Positions 19,769 to 28,600 of a stretch of 64,000 nucleotides of DNA are shown in pieces. This DNA is from Desulfocapsaceae bacterium (lineage in GTDB: Bacteria; Desulfobacterota; Desulfobulbia; Desulfobulbales; Desulfocapsaceae). How positions within the stretch are numbered: position 1 is the stretch's first letter; each line of letters starts with the position of its first letter. Below the pieces are notes generated by a model, which ran no database searches, was not told the origin of the DNA, and worked only from the letters and a program-made list of their open reading frames with translations. Both the position numbers and the translations under genes were made by a program. The DNA lies in the NCBI GenBank assembly GCA_031292275.1, contig JARLHL010000048.1:62001-126000 (forward strand), written 5' to 3'.

Positions 19769-20154
19769 ATTTACTCCATTAAGTAATAGGTTAACTTTGA
19801 CTGCAGCAATGGTTTGTCGTTGACTGTATCCTTCTCTAAGCAAGATCGGGGCCAATACTAATTTTATAAAAATATCATATACTTATTATATTTTTATAGG
19901 CCACCGGAAACAGGCGATGATTGATTATTAAACGTGAAGAGGGGGAGAATTGGTCAATATCAGAATTAGTATTGTATAATCGGAATGTTAACCAATGTTT
20001 AAAAACGAAACGTCCTGAATTGCAGAACAGACCCGGCAGTCGTGCGGCATTCGTGCTTTGACAATGCCAAAATAAACAGATCCCGGATCGAAAAAGGGCG
20101 AAAGGAGGGTGCTACAGGCTGGTACGTGCGGGAAGGAAGATGGCCCGCAAGATC
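19769..20154. other. AT-rich intergenic region upstream of the TauE operon
   Basis: 386 bp, clearly more AT-rich than its surroundings. It lies upstream of TauE (minus strand) and downstream of the triple-PAS kinase, so any promoter should read leftward. It holds the inverted repeat at 19865-19898, listed separately. I see no convincing coding frame or terminator. TATAAT and TTGACA look-alikes occur on the plus strand (about 19975 and 20060), but no gene follows them. Confidence 0.5.
19865..19898. promoter_or_regulatory. Perfect 11-bp inverted repeat upstream of the TauE operon
   Basis: TATAAAAATAT (19865-19875) and its exact reverse complement (19888-19898) flank 12 bases. The site is about 97-130 bp upstream of the TauE start. 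All-AT arms make it a weak RNA hairpin, so a regulator operator or bent-DNA promoter element is more likely. It does not match the FNR, Rex or HcpR sites I know. Confidence 0.4.
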
Positions 20155-23142
20155 TCAGCCATGCAGCACTTCATGGACCCGGACCGCCAATTCGAGTTCA
20201 GTGTAGGGCTTGAAGAGCACGGGAGAAAAGGTAAACTGCCCCACCCTGGGTATGGCCCGTTCAAAATAGCCCGAGGTGAACAGGACCTTCAGGTCCGGAT
20301 TGAGCAGGAGCGCCTGTTCCGCCAGAGCAAAACCGGTCATCCCGCCCGGCATGACCACATCCGCGAAGAGAAGATGAATGGCCGCTCCCTTCTCCAGAAG
20401 CAGGGCCATGGCCTCCTTCCCGTTCCCGGCGGTGAGTGTCGTATAGCCTAAAATTTTCAGCATATCGGCGGCCAGGGCCAGCAGATCGACCTCATCATCG
20501 ACAATGAGGATCGTCTCCTGGCCGCCCGGCAATCCGGGCAGGCCCGGCTTCGCGTCGGGGCTGCCTGTCCGGCCTGGAAGTTCTTCCAGGCTTCTCGGAA
20601 GATACACATGGACGCTCGTGCCCGTGCCCGGCTCCGAATATACCTGGATACCGCCCTTTGATCGTTGCGCAAAGGCATAGACCATGCTCAGGCCGAGCCC
20701 GGTCCCTTTGCCATGGGGTTTGGTCGTGTAAAAAGGCTCAAAAATATGTTCCAGGACCTCGGACGGCATGCCATCTCCCGTATCACTCACAGCCAGGTGG
20801 ACATAGCCTCCGGGTTCCATGCCGGGATTCATCATCGTATAGTATTCATCAAGGATGGCATTGCTGGTCGATATATGGAGCCTGCCGCCCTGGACCATGG
20901 CATCCCTGGCATTGATGATCAGATTCAGCACCACATCCTCAAAATCGCCACTATCGATGACCGTCGTCCACAGGTCGGCAGCCAGATCGGTCATCACCTC
21001 AACCTCAGGGGTCACCGACCTGGCAATCAGATTATCCATCCCCTGCAGGACCGTGTTGATATTGGTAGGCTGGCAATCCCTGGCCTGGTGACTGGAAAAG
21101 TCGAGGAGCTGCCGGGTCAGCGTACTCCCCCTCTCAGAAGCCTTCGATACGGCCTCAAGACGTTTCAGGCTCATTGGGTCCACCGAACCAAAACGCTGGA
21201 TAAAATCGAGATTACCGATGATTATACCAAGAATATTATTGAAATCATGGGCAATACCACCAACGACATGGCCAACGGCATCCATCTTCAACGATCGCTG
21301 GAGGGCCTCTTCAGCCTCTTTCCGATGGGTAATATCACGACCGGCCCCCCGATAGCCCGCAAACCGGCCATCAGCATCGACAATGGGTCTTCCGTCCAGA
21401 ACGATCCGCCGCGGCTTCCCCTCCGACCGCAGCCAGTCGATCTCAAATCCCGAAAAGGGTTCCTGGCGGATGATCCTGGAAAAATTCGCCTTCCAGCTGG
21501 CCGTCTCGTTTCTGCCGCCCTCGAAGAAAACCTGCTGCCAGGTATTTCCAATGAGGTCGTCAGTCTTCCTCCCCAGGATCTCTTCCACCTTGCCGGTAAG
21601 ATAGGTAAAATGCAAGCCCCTGTCCATCTCCCAAAACCAGTCGGCAGCTGAGTTGGCAAAATCACGGAACCTGCTTTCGCTTAGCTGCAGGGCCTGTTCG
21701 GTCTTCTCCCGGATGCTGAGATCTTCGAGAAAGAACAGCAGACATTCAACCCCGGAAAAGAGGACCTTCCGGCCCCTGAGCATGCAGCTTACCTTTTGTC
21801 CGGACTGTATTCGTATTTTTACAGGAAATCCCTCCACACGACCCTCCCGGGCCACCGCTGCCATGATCCGCGAATGGTCTTCATCGCTGCCCCAAAACCC
21901 GAGATCCGCCAAGGTTCGGCTCAGGAGTTCCTGCTTCCGATATCCGGTCTGCTGCAGGCAGGGAAGATTGACGTCGATGAGCTGGCTGGCCTTGCCGTCC
22001 AGGATCATGATCATCATCGGACTGGCATTGAAGGCCTCCTCAAAGCGGTGCTGAGCTGCCACCAATTCGTTTTCGACCGCCTTGCGCAGGGTAATATCCC
22101 GGCTGATCCCGATCAAACCCAGGACCTCGCCGTTTTCATCCCGATACACGGTCTTCAGGGTATCAAGGAGGACCTTTCTGCCATCGGGATAGCGGACCCA
22201 TTCCTCATTGCTCCGGGGGCCGCCCATCGCAAACATTTTCTTATCCTGATCGCAGAAGAACTCCGCCTCTTCGCGAGAAAAAAGATCAAAGTCAGTGCGG
22301 CCGACCAGCTCATGCATTTTCCAGCCGGAGAATTCTTCGAAGGCGGTATTGCAGCCGAGGAACACCCCTTCGGTGTCCTTATAAAAAATGAGGTCCGGAA
22401 TCGAATTGATCAGGGCGGTGAGCAGCAGACGTTCTTTGATTCGCAGGGCCTCCGCCTCTTTTCTCTGGAGCAGCGTCCGAACCAGACGCTGATGCAACAT
22501 GCCCAGTGCCGAAACCAGCAGCTCCAGCTCCGGGAAGCCGGCGCCCTTCTCCGGCCAAACGGCAGGAGCGGGAGGATCAGGGCCCTCAAGCCGCAGGCCT
22601 TCAATGGAGCGGGTCAATGCGGCAAGAGGAAAGATCAGGGAGGTCCGGATACGTATAAAAAGACCTCCCGACAGCGCCGCGGCAAAGAGCATCATGCCCA
22701 GGAAGAACTGCAGGCCTCTTTTCCAGGCCAGGACGCGAAGATATTCCGGATCGCCCGAAAGGGTCAGCACAGTGGCAGAATCAATGCCGTTAACGGTGAT
22801 CGAAAAGTCTTTCCGGATCAGCCCCGGCTTGTCCGGGGCGCCGCCCCTGACTGCAATCCGTCCCTGGAGGTTTGAGCCCTGCACCTGCACCGACAAGAAG
22901 GGATACAGGCTGGCCATCCCCTGTACCGCCGCCTCACATCGGGTCGAGTCCTGAGCAAGACCATCCACCAGTTCCGCAGACAGCAGCCCGCCCAGAGAAG
23001 AGAGAGTCAAGTCCATCTGCAGCAGGTCCTCCCTGTAGCCCCAGAAAGAACAGACCACGGCAACCAGCAGAGAAAGAACGCCGCCAAACGCCACGGTATA
23101 GACAAGGATCAGCCTGGCAATTCGTGTATGTTTCACAGACAC
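20155..23142 (-). CDS. Membrane-bound hybrid histidine kinase with three PAS domains and C-terminal receiver
   Basis: 995 residues from a GTG at 23142, five bases after AGGAGG; the open frame extends 38 codons upstream with no such site. Two membrane helices (about 10-32 and 145-165) flank a periplasmic sensor. Then come three PAS modules (about 250-370, 380-490, 500-620; the first with PDLIFYKDTEGVFLG, the third with ADWFWEMDRG), HisKA with GIAHDFNNILG, HATPase with NLIINARDAM and GTGLGLS, and a receiver (about 875-990) with phosphoacceptor in LLFADVVMPGG. The hybrid ends in a receiver with no Hpt, so an external phosphotransfer protein is needed. No partner gene is adjacent. Confidence 0.92.
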   Translation of the reverse strand: MSVKHTRIARLILVYTVAFGGVLSLLVAVVCSFWGYREDLLQMDLTLSSLGGLLSAELVDGLAQDSTRCEAAVQGMASLYPFLSVQVQGSNLQGRIAVRGGAPDKPGLIRKDFSITVNGIDSATVLTLSGDPEYLRVLAWKRGLQFFLGMMLFAAALSGGLFIRIRTSLIFPLAALTRSIEGLRLEGPDPPAPAVWPEKGAGFPELELLVSALGMLHQRLVRTLLQRKEAEALRIKERLLLTALINSIPDLIFYKDTEGVFLGCNTAFEEFSGWKMHELVGRTDFDLFSREEAEFFCDQDKKMFAMGGPRSNEEWVRYPDGRKVLLDTLKTVYRDENGEVLGLIGISRDITLRKAVENELVAAQHRFEEAFNASPMMIMILDGKASQLIDVNLPCLQQTGYRKQELLSRTLADLGFWGSDEDHSRIMAAVAREGRVEGFPVKIRIQSGQKVSCMLRGRKVLFSGVECLLFFLEDLSIREKTEQALQLSESRFRDFANSAADWFWEMDRGLHFTYLTGKVEEILGRKTDDLIGNTWQQVFFEGGRNETASWKANFSRIIRQEPFSGFEIDWLRSEGKPRRIVLDGRPIVDADGRFAGYRGAGRDITHRKEAEEALQRSLKMDAVGHVVGGIAHDFNNILGIIIGNLDFIQRFGSVDPMSLKRLEAVSKASERGSTLTRQLLDFSSHQARDCQPTNINTVLQGMDNLIARSVTPEVEVMTDLAADLWTTVIDSGDFEDVVLNLIINARDAMVQGGRLHISTSNAILDEYYTMMNPGMEPGGYVHLAVSDTGDGMPSEVLEHIFEPFYTTKPHGKGTGLGLSMVYAFAQRSKGGIQVYSEPGTGTSVHVYLPRSLEELPGRTGSPDAKPGLPGLPGGQETILIVDDEVDLLALAADMLKILGYTTLTAGNGKEAMALLLEKGAAIHLLFADVVMPGGMTGFALAEQALLLNPDLKVLFTSGYFERAIPRVGQFTFSPVLFKPYTELELAVRVHEVLHG

Positions 23143-23393
23143 GGCACCCTCCTGAGGCCTTATGCCATTTTTTCCGGTCTGTCTTCTTTGACAGAGGGGA
23201 AAAAAAGAGCAAAATACAATAAGGAAGTATACCTGCTCTACCTCCACCGGCAACATATTTAACCGGGCCGGAGAAGGGCATTGAGCAGAAATATGCGCAG
23301 ATGGGCAGGTTCCGGCCGAAAGATCCGCGGATATGACCGGCTGAGCTCGTGAGTCTTTTTTATGCCGCTGGCTCTTTTCTCACATATTTGGCT

Positions 23394-23421
23394 TTGACTT
23401 CCTCACAATCTGTGGTATTAT
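23394..23421 (+). promoter_or_regulatory. Sigma-70-type promoter for the rubredoxin operon
   Basis: TTGACT (23394-23399) and TATTAT (23416-23421) are 16 bases apart, with a TGG just before the -10 as in extended -10 promoters. The predicted start leaves a leader of about 70 bases before the rubredoxin ATG. Confidence 0.6.
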
Positions 23422-23497
23422 TCCTCGAGTTACGAATGATTCCTATTATTATTTAATTGATTCTTCGTTTGATAACCATCTCTCTCAGGAGGCTGAA

Positions 23498-23656
23498 ATG
23501 CAAAAATGGGAATGTCCATGCGGTTATATCTATAACCCGGAAGAAGGTGACTATGAGAGCGGCATCGAGCCGGGAACACCATGGGAAAAGGTTCCCGAGG
23601 ACTGGGTCTGCCCGAAATGCGGCGCAGCAAAGGAAGACTTCTGGAAGGTTGATTGA
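23498..23656 (+). CDS. Rubredoxin with a shortened first iron-binding knuckle
   Basis: 52 residues, the usual size, starting at an ATG five bases after AGGAGG. It is a one-electron carrier with a single Fe(Cys)4 site. The second knuckle is normal (CPKCG, residues 39-43), and the aromatic core (W4, Y10, Y12, W30, W37) and PGTPWEKVP segment are present. The first knuckle reads ECPCGYIY, that is CxC-G instead of the usual CxxC-G; translated directly the codons are TGT CCA TGC GGT. The gene is followed after 36 bases by a desulforedoxin-like gene. In anaerobes such carriers feed superoxide reductase, rubrerythrin or rubredoxin:oxygen oxidoreductase. Confidence 0.93.
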   Translation: MQKWECPCGYIYNPEEGDYESGIEPGTPWEKVPEDWVCPKCGAAKEDFWKVD

Positions 23657-23692
23657 TTTGTTGCTTAGACACCCTTATGGAAAGGAGCTCAA

Positions 23693-24022
23693 ATGAAAAT
23701 TACCGTAGATAAGAATGTCCTCGAATTGACTCCCGAATCAGCACAGGAAACAAGCTCCCTCGACCTTCTCTGGCGGATTGTCATCGACTGTTTCGGCAAC
23801 AACAAGAAGATCGTCCCCATGGGTCAGTATGTCCCCGGTCACGATACCCTTGCCCGATTTCATATCGAAGACGTTAAGGGCGGTAAGACTACCTATTCTA
23901 AAGAAAAGACCGCTCCGGCGGATAACACCTATTATTGCGCAACCTGCAATAAATACATGAAGGTCAAAGCCGGAGACCCGCTGCCCATGTGCTGCGGCAG
24001 GGAAATGGAAACCATCGATTAA
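23693..24022 (+). CDS. Small protein with C-terminal desulforedoxin-like iron site
   Basis: 109 residues, AAGGAGC upstream of the ATG. Residues 1-75 form a domain I cannot name. Residues about 78-105 read YYCATCNKY...PMCCGREME: CxxC, 14 residues, then an adjacent CC pair. This matches the desulforedoxin/desulfoferrodoxin N-terminal Fe(Cys)4 site, which has CxxC, about 15 residues and CC. The superoxide-reducing desulfoferrodoxin centre (histidine-rich) is absent, so it is not a superoxide reductase. As partner of the rubredoxin it is probably a redox protein of the oxidative-stress system. A strong hairpin follows directly. Confidence 0.75.
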   Translation: MKITVDKNVLELTPESAQETSSLDLLWRIVIDCFGNNKKIVPMGQYVPGHDTLARFHIEDVKGGKTTYSKEKTAPADNTYYCATCNKYMKVKAGDPLPMCCGREMETID

Positions 24023-24038
24023 GATCCTGACCTTTTCC

Positions 24039-24064
24039 GAATCGGGGCAGCTTTGCCCCGATTC
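24039..24064 (+). terminator. Strong hairpin after the rubredoxin/desulforedoxin-like pair
   Basis: A perfect 11-bp stem (GAATCGGGGCA and its complement) with a GCTT loop starts 17 bases after the stop codon. The T-tract comes late (about 24077-24083), so it may act as a stem that stabilises the mRNA end or as a weak intrinsic terminator. Confidence 0.6.
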
Positions 24065-24241
24065 AACCCTCTGCCCTGATTTTTCGGCGTCCTCCCGGGA
24101 AAGGCCGTCTCCTCCAGCTCCATGCCCCTTCTTTTCACCCTGCCTGCCTGCAGGGATCCGGGACCATTGCAGAAATGGTTAACATCTGGCATAATACCAT
24201 ATCGGATTTTTTTATCGGATTTCACCCTCCCCTCCCGCGCA

Positions 24242-25654
24242 ATGGACTACGCCATGAAAACACCTTCTCCGTCCGGTCCAGTGGCTCTCTTTTCTCTCAG
24301 GGCCTGGGCTGACAGGCCGCTCGGCAAGGCTGCCCCCCTGCAGGCGGGGTTCTACTTCCTGGTCCGGATCATTCTGATAACCGCCCGGGAGTTTTTCGAC
24401 AACGCCATCTCCCTGCGTTCCAGCGCCCTGACCTATACCGTTCTGCTCTCGCTGGTCCCCATCCTGGCCATAAGCACCGCCGTAGTCAAAGGACTGGGAG
24501 GCGGGGACCAGCTGCGCAAGGCCGCCTATGCCTACATAGAGACCCTGGACACCGGCAAGGCAGAGGTGAGGCAGGATTCGGCAGGCGGTGTGCCGCCTGT
24601 TGCGGGAAGCCCGTCTGACGAGAATGAAAACCTGACCGAGCACCTGCGTTCCGCCGTTAACATGCTCTTCGACTATGTGGACAAGACCAATTTTGCCACC
24701 CTGGGCTCATTCGGTGTGGCGGGCATCCTCCTGACCGTCATCATGGTACTCGGCAATATCGAAGAGGCCATGAACGCCATCTGGAAGGTCCAGGCCGGCA
24801 GATCGCTGCTCCGCAAGGTCGCCGACTATATGACCCTGCTCATTCTCATGCCGATCTCCATAAACGTCGCCTTTGCCGCCAGCGCATTTCTGAAAAACCC
24901 GACCCTGGCCTCCAAGATGAATCTTCTGATCCCCTTTTCCTGGCTCCAGGTCCTCCTGCTCAAAGCCCTGCCCGTCCTCGTCATCGCGCTGACCTTCTCG
25001 GTGATGTACATGTTCTTTCCCAACGTCAGGGTCAAAGCCCTGCCGGCTTTTTTAGGCGCCGTTTTTGCCGCCGTCTTCTGGTTCGCAGTCCAGAATTTCT
25101 ACATAAGCCTCCAGGTCGGCGTGGCCCGATACAATGCCATCTATGGCTCCTTTGCGACCTTCCCCCTCTTTCTGGTCTGGATTTATCTGGGCTGGGTTTT
25201 TTTCCTCACTGGAGCCCAGGTGGCCTACTCCCTGCAAAATATAAAAACCTACCGTCTCCTCCAGCAGATATCGGCCCCATCCCTGCAGCTGGCCGCCGCC
25301 TTCGATATCATGGATGCCCTCTACCTGGCCTTCGCCGCCAATCGGCCGCTCACCGCTGAAAATCTGACCGCGGGCCTGCCGGCTTACTCCCGGCAACTGA
25401 TCGACGAGGTATTGGCCAGGCTGCAGTCAGCAGAACTCGTTTTTGTGTCTCAATCCAATGAGCGCCTGCTGCCGGCCTCGCCCCGGGAACAGTTTGCTGA
25501 GAAACAGGTAGTGGCAATAATCCTCGGCGCCGAGGCCCCCGATACGGAAGGGGGCAGGCAGAGCATCAAGGCCATTGAGGCCGCCAAAGACCGCTGCCGT
25601 TCTTTGGACGGCAGACCGGAGGAAGACAGGCAGAAAGGGAAAGAGAATACCTGA
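24242..25654 (+). CDS. YihY/BrkB family inner-membrane protein with C-terminal extension
   Basis: About 470 residues from the ATG at 24242; ATGs at 24122 and 24254 are in frame and none has a clear ribosome site, so the start is uncertain. Five to six helices carry the BrkB hallmarks: SLRSSALTYTVLLSLVPILA near the N-terminus, GSFGVAGILLTVIMV, and IYGSFATFPLFLVWIYLGW. The segment after the first helix holds a polar insert (about 90-140). The last 120 residues are soluble and resemble a winged-helix fold (MDALYLAFAANRPLTAENL), as in long bacterial BrkB proteins. The family's biochemical role is not settled; it is not RNase BN. A convergent terminator separates it from purL. Confidence 0.85.
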   Translation: MDYAMKTPSPSGPVALFSLRAWADRPLGKAAPLQAGFYFLVRIILITAREFFDNAISLRSSALTYTVLLSLVPILAISTAVVKGLGGGDQLRKAAYAYIETLDTGKAEVRQDSAGGVPPVAGSPSDENENLTEHLRSAVNMLFDYVDKTNFATLGSFGVAGILLTVIMVLGNIEEAMNAIWKVQAGRSLLRKVADYMTLLILMPISINVAFAASAFLKNPTLASKMNLLIPFSWLQVLLLKALPVLVIALTFSVMYMFFPNVRVKALPAFLGAVFAAVFWFAVQNFYISLQVGVARYNAIYGSFATFPLFLVWIYLGWVFFLTGAQVAYSLQNIKTYRLLQQISAPSLQLAAAFDIMDALYLAFAANRPLTAENLTAGLPAYSRQLIDEVLARLQSAELVFVSQSNERLLPASPREQFAEKQVVAIILGAEAPDTEGGRQSIKAIEAAKDRCRSLDGRPEEDRQKGKENT

Positions 25655-25687
25655 AGCCGGCGGCCCATGGGATCAAAGCCGCCGGCT
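25655..25687. terminator. Hairpin terminator between convergent brkB-like gene and purL
   Basis: AGCCGGCGGC (25655-25664) pairs perfectly with 25678-25687 across a 13-base loop, starting one base after the brkB-like stop codon. A short T-run (25696-25699) follows on the plus strand and merges with the purL stop codon. It can serve both strands as a stem. Confidence 0.65.
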
Positions 25688-25697
25688 GAGAGATCTT

Positions 25698-28600
25698 TTA
25701 TTTGTCCAGGCACCAGTCGTAGGCGTTCCTGAACATCTGCAGCCAGGGCGTCACCGTCAGTTTTTTCAGAGCCGGCGGCAGATAATGCGCCTGCCAGGGC
25801 AGGAAGGTCCTCTCCGGATGCGGCATCATGGCCAGATGGCGGCCATCGGGTGAACAAAGGCCGGCCAGTCCGCCCGGAGATCCGTTGGGGTTGAAAGGGT
25901 AGTCTTCCGTCGGGTTGGAATCGTCATCGACAAAGACTATCGGGATCATATTCCCCGACTGGACCCTGACCTGCACCGCCGGATCGGGGAAGTGCAGCTG
26001 ACCCTCGCCATGATCGACGTGGATGCCGAAGACCAGGCCGTCCAAACCTTTGAGCATGATGGAATTGGTCTTCAACACCTTGACCGTGGACCAGCGCGAC
26101 TCAAAACGACCCGAGATGTTCCTGACAAACCGCGGCTGACTCTCCGCCGGGATCCCCTGCCAGGGCACCCAGCCAAGCAGGCCGAAAAGCTGACAGCCAT
26201 TGCAGATACCCAGGGTAAAAGTATCCGGCCGGTTGTAAAACTCATGGAACATGGCCTTCAGCCGGTCGTTGAAGAGGATGGTGGCGGCCCAGCCCTTGGC
26301 CGACTCGGGGACGTCTCCATAGGAGAAACCGCCCACCGCGGCCAGCCCGCGGAAGTCGGCCAGGTTGATCTTGCCCTCCAGCAGATCCGTCATGCAGACA
26401 TCCCAGGGCTCAAAGCCTGCCGAGTAGAAGGCCGAACTCATTTCCCGGTCTGAATTCGACCCCTCGTCACGCAGGATCACGACCTTGGGCTTATCCTTCC
26501 TTGCCAGCACCTCAGGCGGCGCCGGCTCGGGAGAAAAGGGCAGCGTATAGGATGGTCCCGAACGGGCGGCGATATTTCTCTTCTCTTCATCGGCGCAGGC
26601 AGGATTCATCTGCAGGCGTTCAAGCTGGTAGCTGGTCTCCTCCCACCACTGGCGCAAGAGCCCCGTATCCTCATCAAGAACGACCTCATCATCGTAAACG
26701 ACCCGGATCCGTTTTTCCGTCGTGGTCTTGCCAATCTCCAGCCAGGGAACACCGCACAGTTCCAGGATGGTCTTTACCTCTTCGCACATGTCCTCCCGGC
26801 ACTCAAGCACCAGGCCCAACTCCTCTGCAAAGAGTACGGCCAGCACCGAATCCCAGCCCTGCATGCTTATTTGCAGACCGCAGTCGCCGCTGAAGGCCAT
26901 CTCCAGCAGGGTGACGATCAGGCCGCCGTCGCTTCTGTCATGGCCGGCCAGAATCAGGCCCTTGCCGATGATCTCCTGCACCGCCGTAAAGCTGCGTTTC
27001 AAGAGCTCGGGATCGTTCATATCCGGACAATCATCCCCGAGCTGTCCCAGGACCTGGGCTAAAGCCGTCCCGCCCAGCCGCATTTTTTCGTCGCTGAAAT
27101 CAAGCAGGAGCAACACGGAGCCAGGCTCTTTAATGTCCGGAGTCACCGCCCGGGTAATGTCAGACATAGCTGCATAGAGGGAGATCACAAGCTGGCGCGG
27201 CGACTTGACGGTCTGACCGTCCACCATGGTAGCCATGGACAGGCTGTCCTTGCCGCCATCAACCGCCACACCCAGCGTGATCATCGCATCCCGGAGGGAT
27301 TGGACCGCATCGTACATGGCCGCGCCCTCGCCGGGAAGCTTAGGGGCCCACATCCAATTGGCCGAACACTTCACCTGCTCGAGGTCGTCGATCCTGGCCC
27401 AGACCAGATTGGTCAGGGCCTCGGCCACCGCCATCCTGGCACCGGCCGCCGGATTCACCAGCATCTTGATGGGCTGCTCGCCGACTGCCGTGGCGATACC
27501 GGTAAGCCCGAAGTGGGACTGGGCGACAATGGCGACATTGGCCACCGTCAGCTGCAGAGGACCGCAGCACTGCTGCTGGGCGATAAGCCCCGTCACGGCC
27601 CTATCCACCTTATTGGTCAGGAAGCGTTTGGATCCGACCGAGACAAGACGCAGGACATCGTGGAGGGCATCGCGGACCGTCAGGTTCTCCGGCAGGACAA
27701 TGGGCGCAAGGGCCGGATCGGCATGCCGGTCGGTGAAATTCTTGCGCGGAATATTGCCCAGGAGGTCGTCGAGGGCGATATCGACGGGAGTGGACCCGTC
27801 CTGGGCATCGTGGACCACAAACCGCAGATCGCCAGTCACCTCGCCCAGGACCTCGCAGGCCACCTTTTCCCGGGTGCAGATATCTTTGAACGCCTCAATA
27901 TTTTCCGGTCGGATGAGCAGGCCGATCCGCTCCTGGTATTCGGCCACATAGATCTCCAGGACCGACATGGTGGGGTCGCCGACCCGGATGTTTCTGATCT
28001 CCACCCCGCCTCCGGATTTCTCAACCAACTCCTTGAGGACATTGGCCGGACCGCCGGCACCCTGGTCGTGAATCACGTCAATGAGGGATTTTGCGCCCAT
28101 TTCGTTACAGGCCCGGATGACGCGGTTCATCTTCTGCTCCATCTCCGCATCACCACGCTGGACGGCATTGAAGTCGAGGTCGGAGGCGTTTTCTCCCTGC
28201 ATCATGCTGGAGGCAGCACCGCCGCCGAAGCCGACCCGATAGGCAGGCCCCCCGATCTGAACGATGAGCATCCCCTTTTCGGCGCCGGCCTTCTCCGTAT
28301 GCCGGGCGTCGATCTGGCCGATGCCTGCGGTGAACATGATGGGCTTCAGATAAGCCCAGCGCTCGCCGCCCGGCATCTGCATGTCGAAGGAGCGGGTGAA
28401 ACCCTGGATCAGGGGCTCGCCGAACTTATTGCCGTAGTCCGAGGCGCCATTGCTGGCCTCAATCTCGATCTCCAGGGCCGAGGCGAGATTACCGGGACAG
28501 GGATAACGCCTTTCCCAGCTCATCTCGTAGCCGGGGATATGGAGATTGCCGACACAGTAGCCGGCGGTCCCGGCCATGACAAAGGCCCCCCTGCCGGTCC

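Noticed and set aside
23693-24022. Superoxide reductase (desulfoferrodoxin)
   Set aside because: Only the desulforedoxin-like CxxC...CC site is present; the histidine-rich catalytic iron site is missing.
24039-24064. Attachment site or mobile-element end at the 11-bp perfect hairpin
   Set aside because: It sits right after a stop codon and has a four-base loop, which fits an mRNA 3' hairpin; no recombinase or repeat copy is present.
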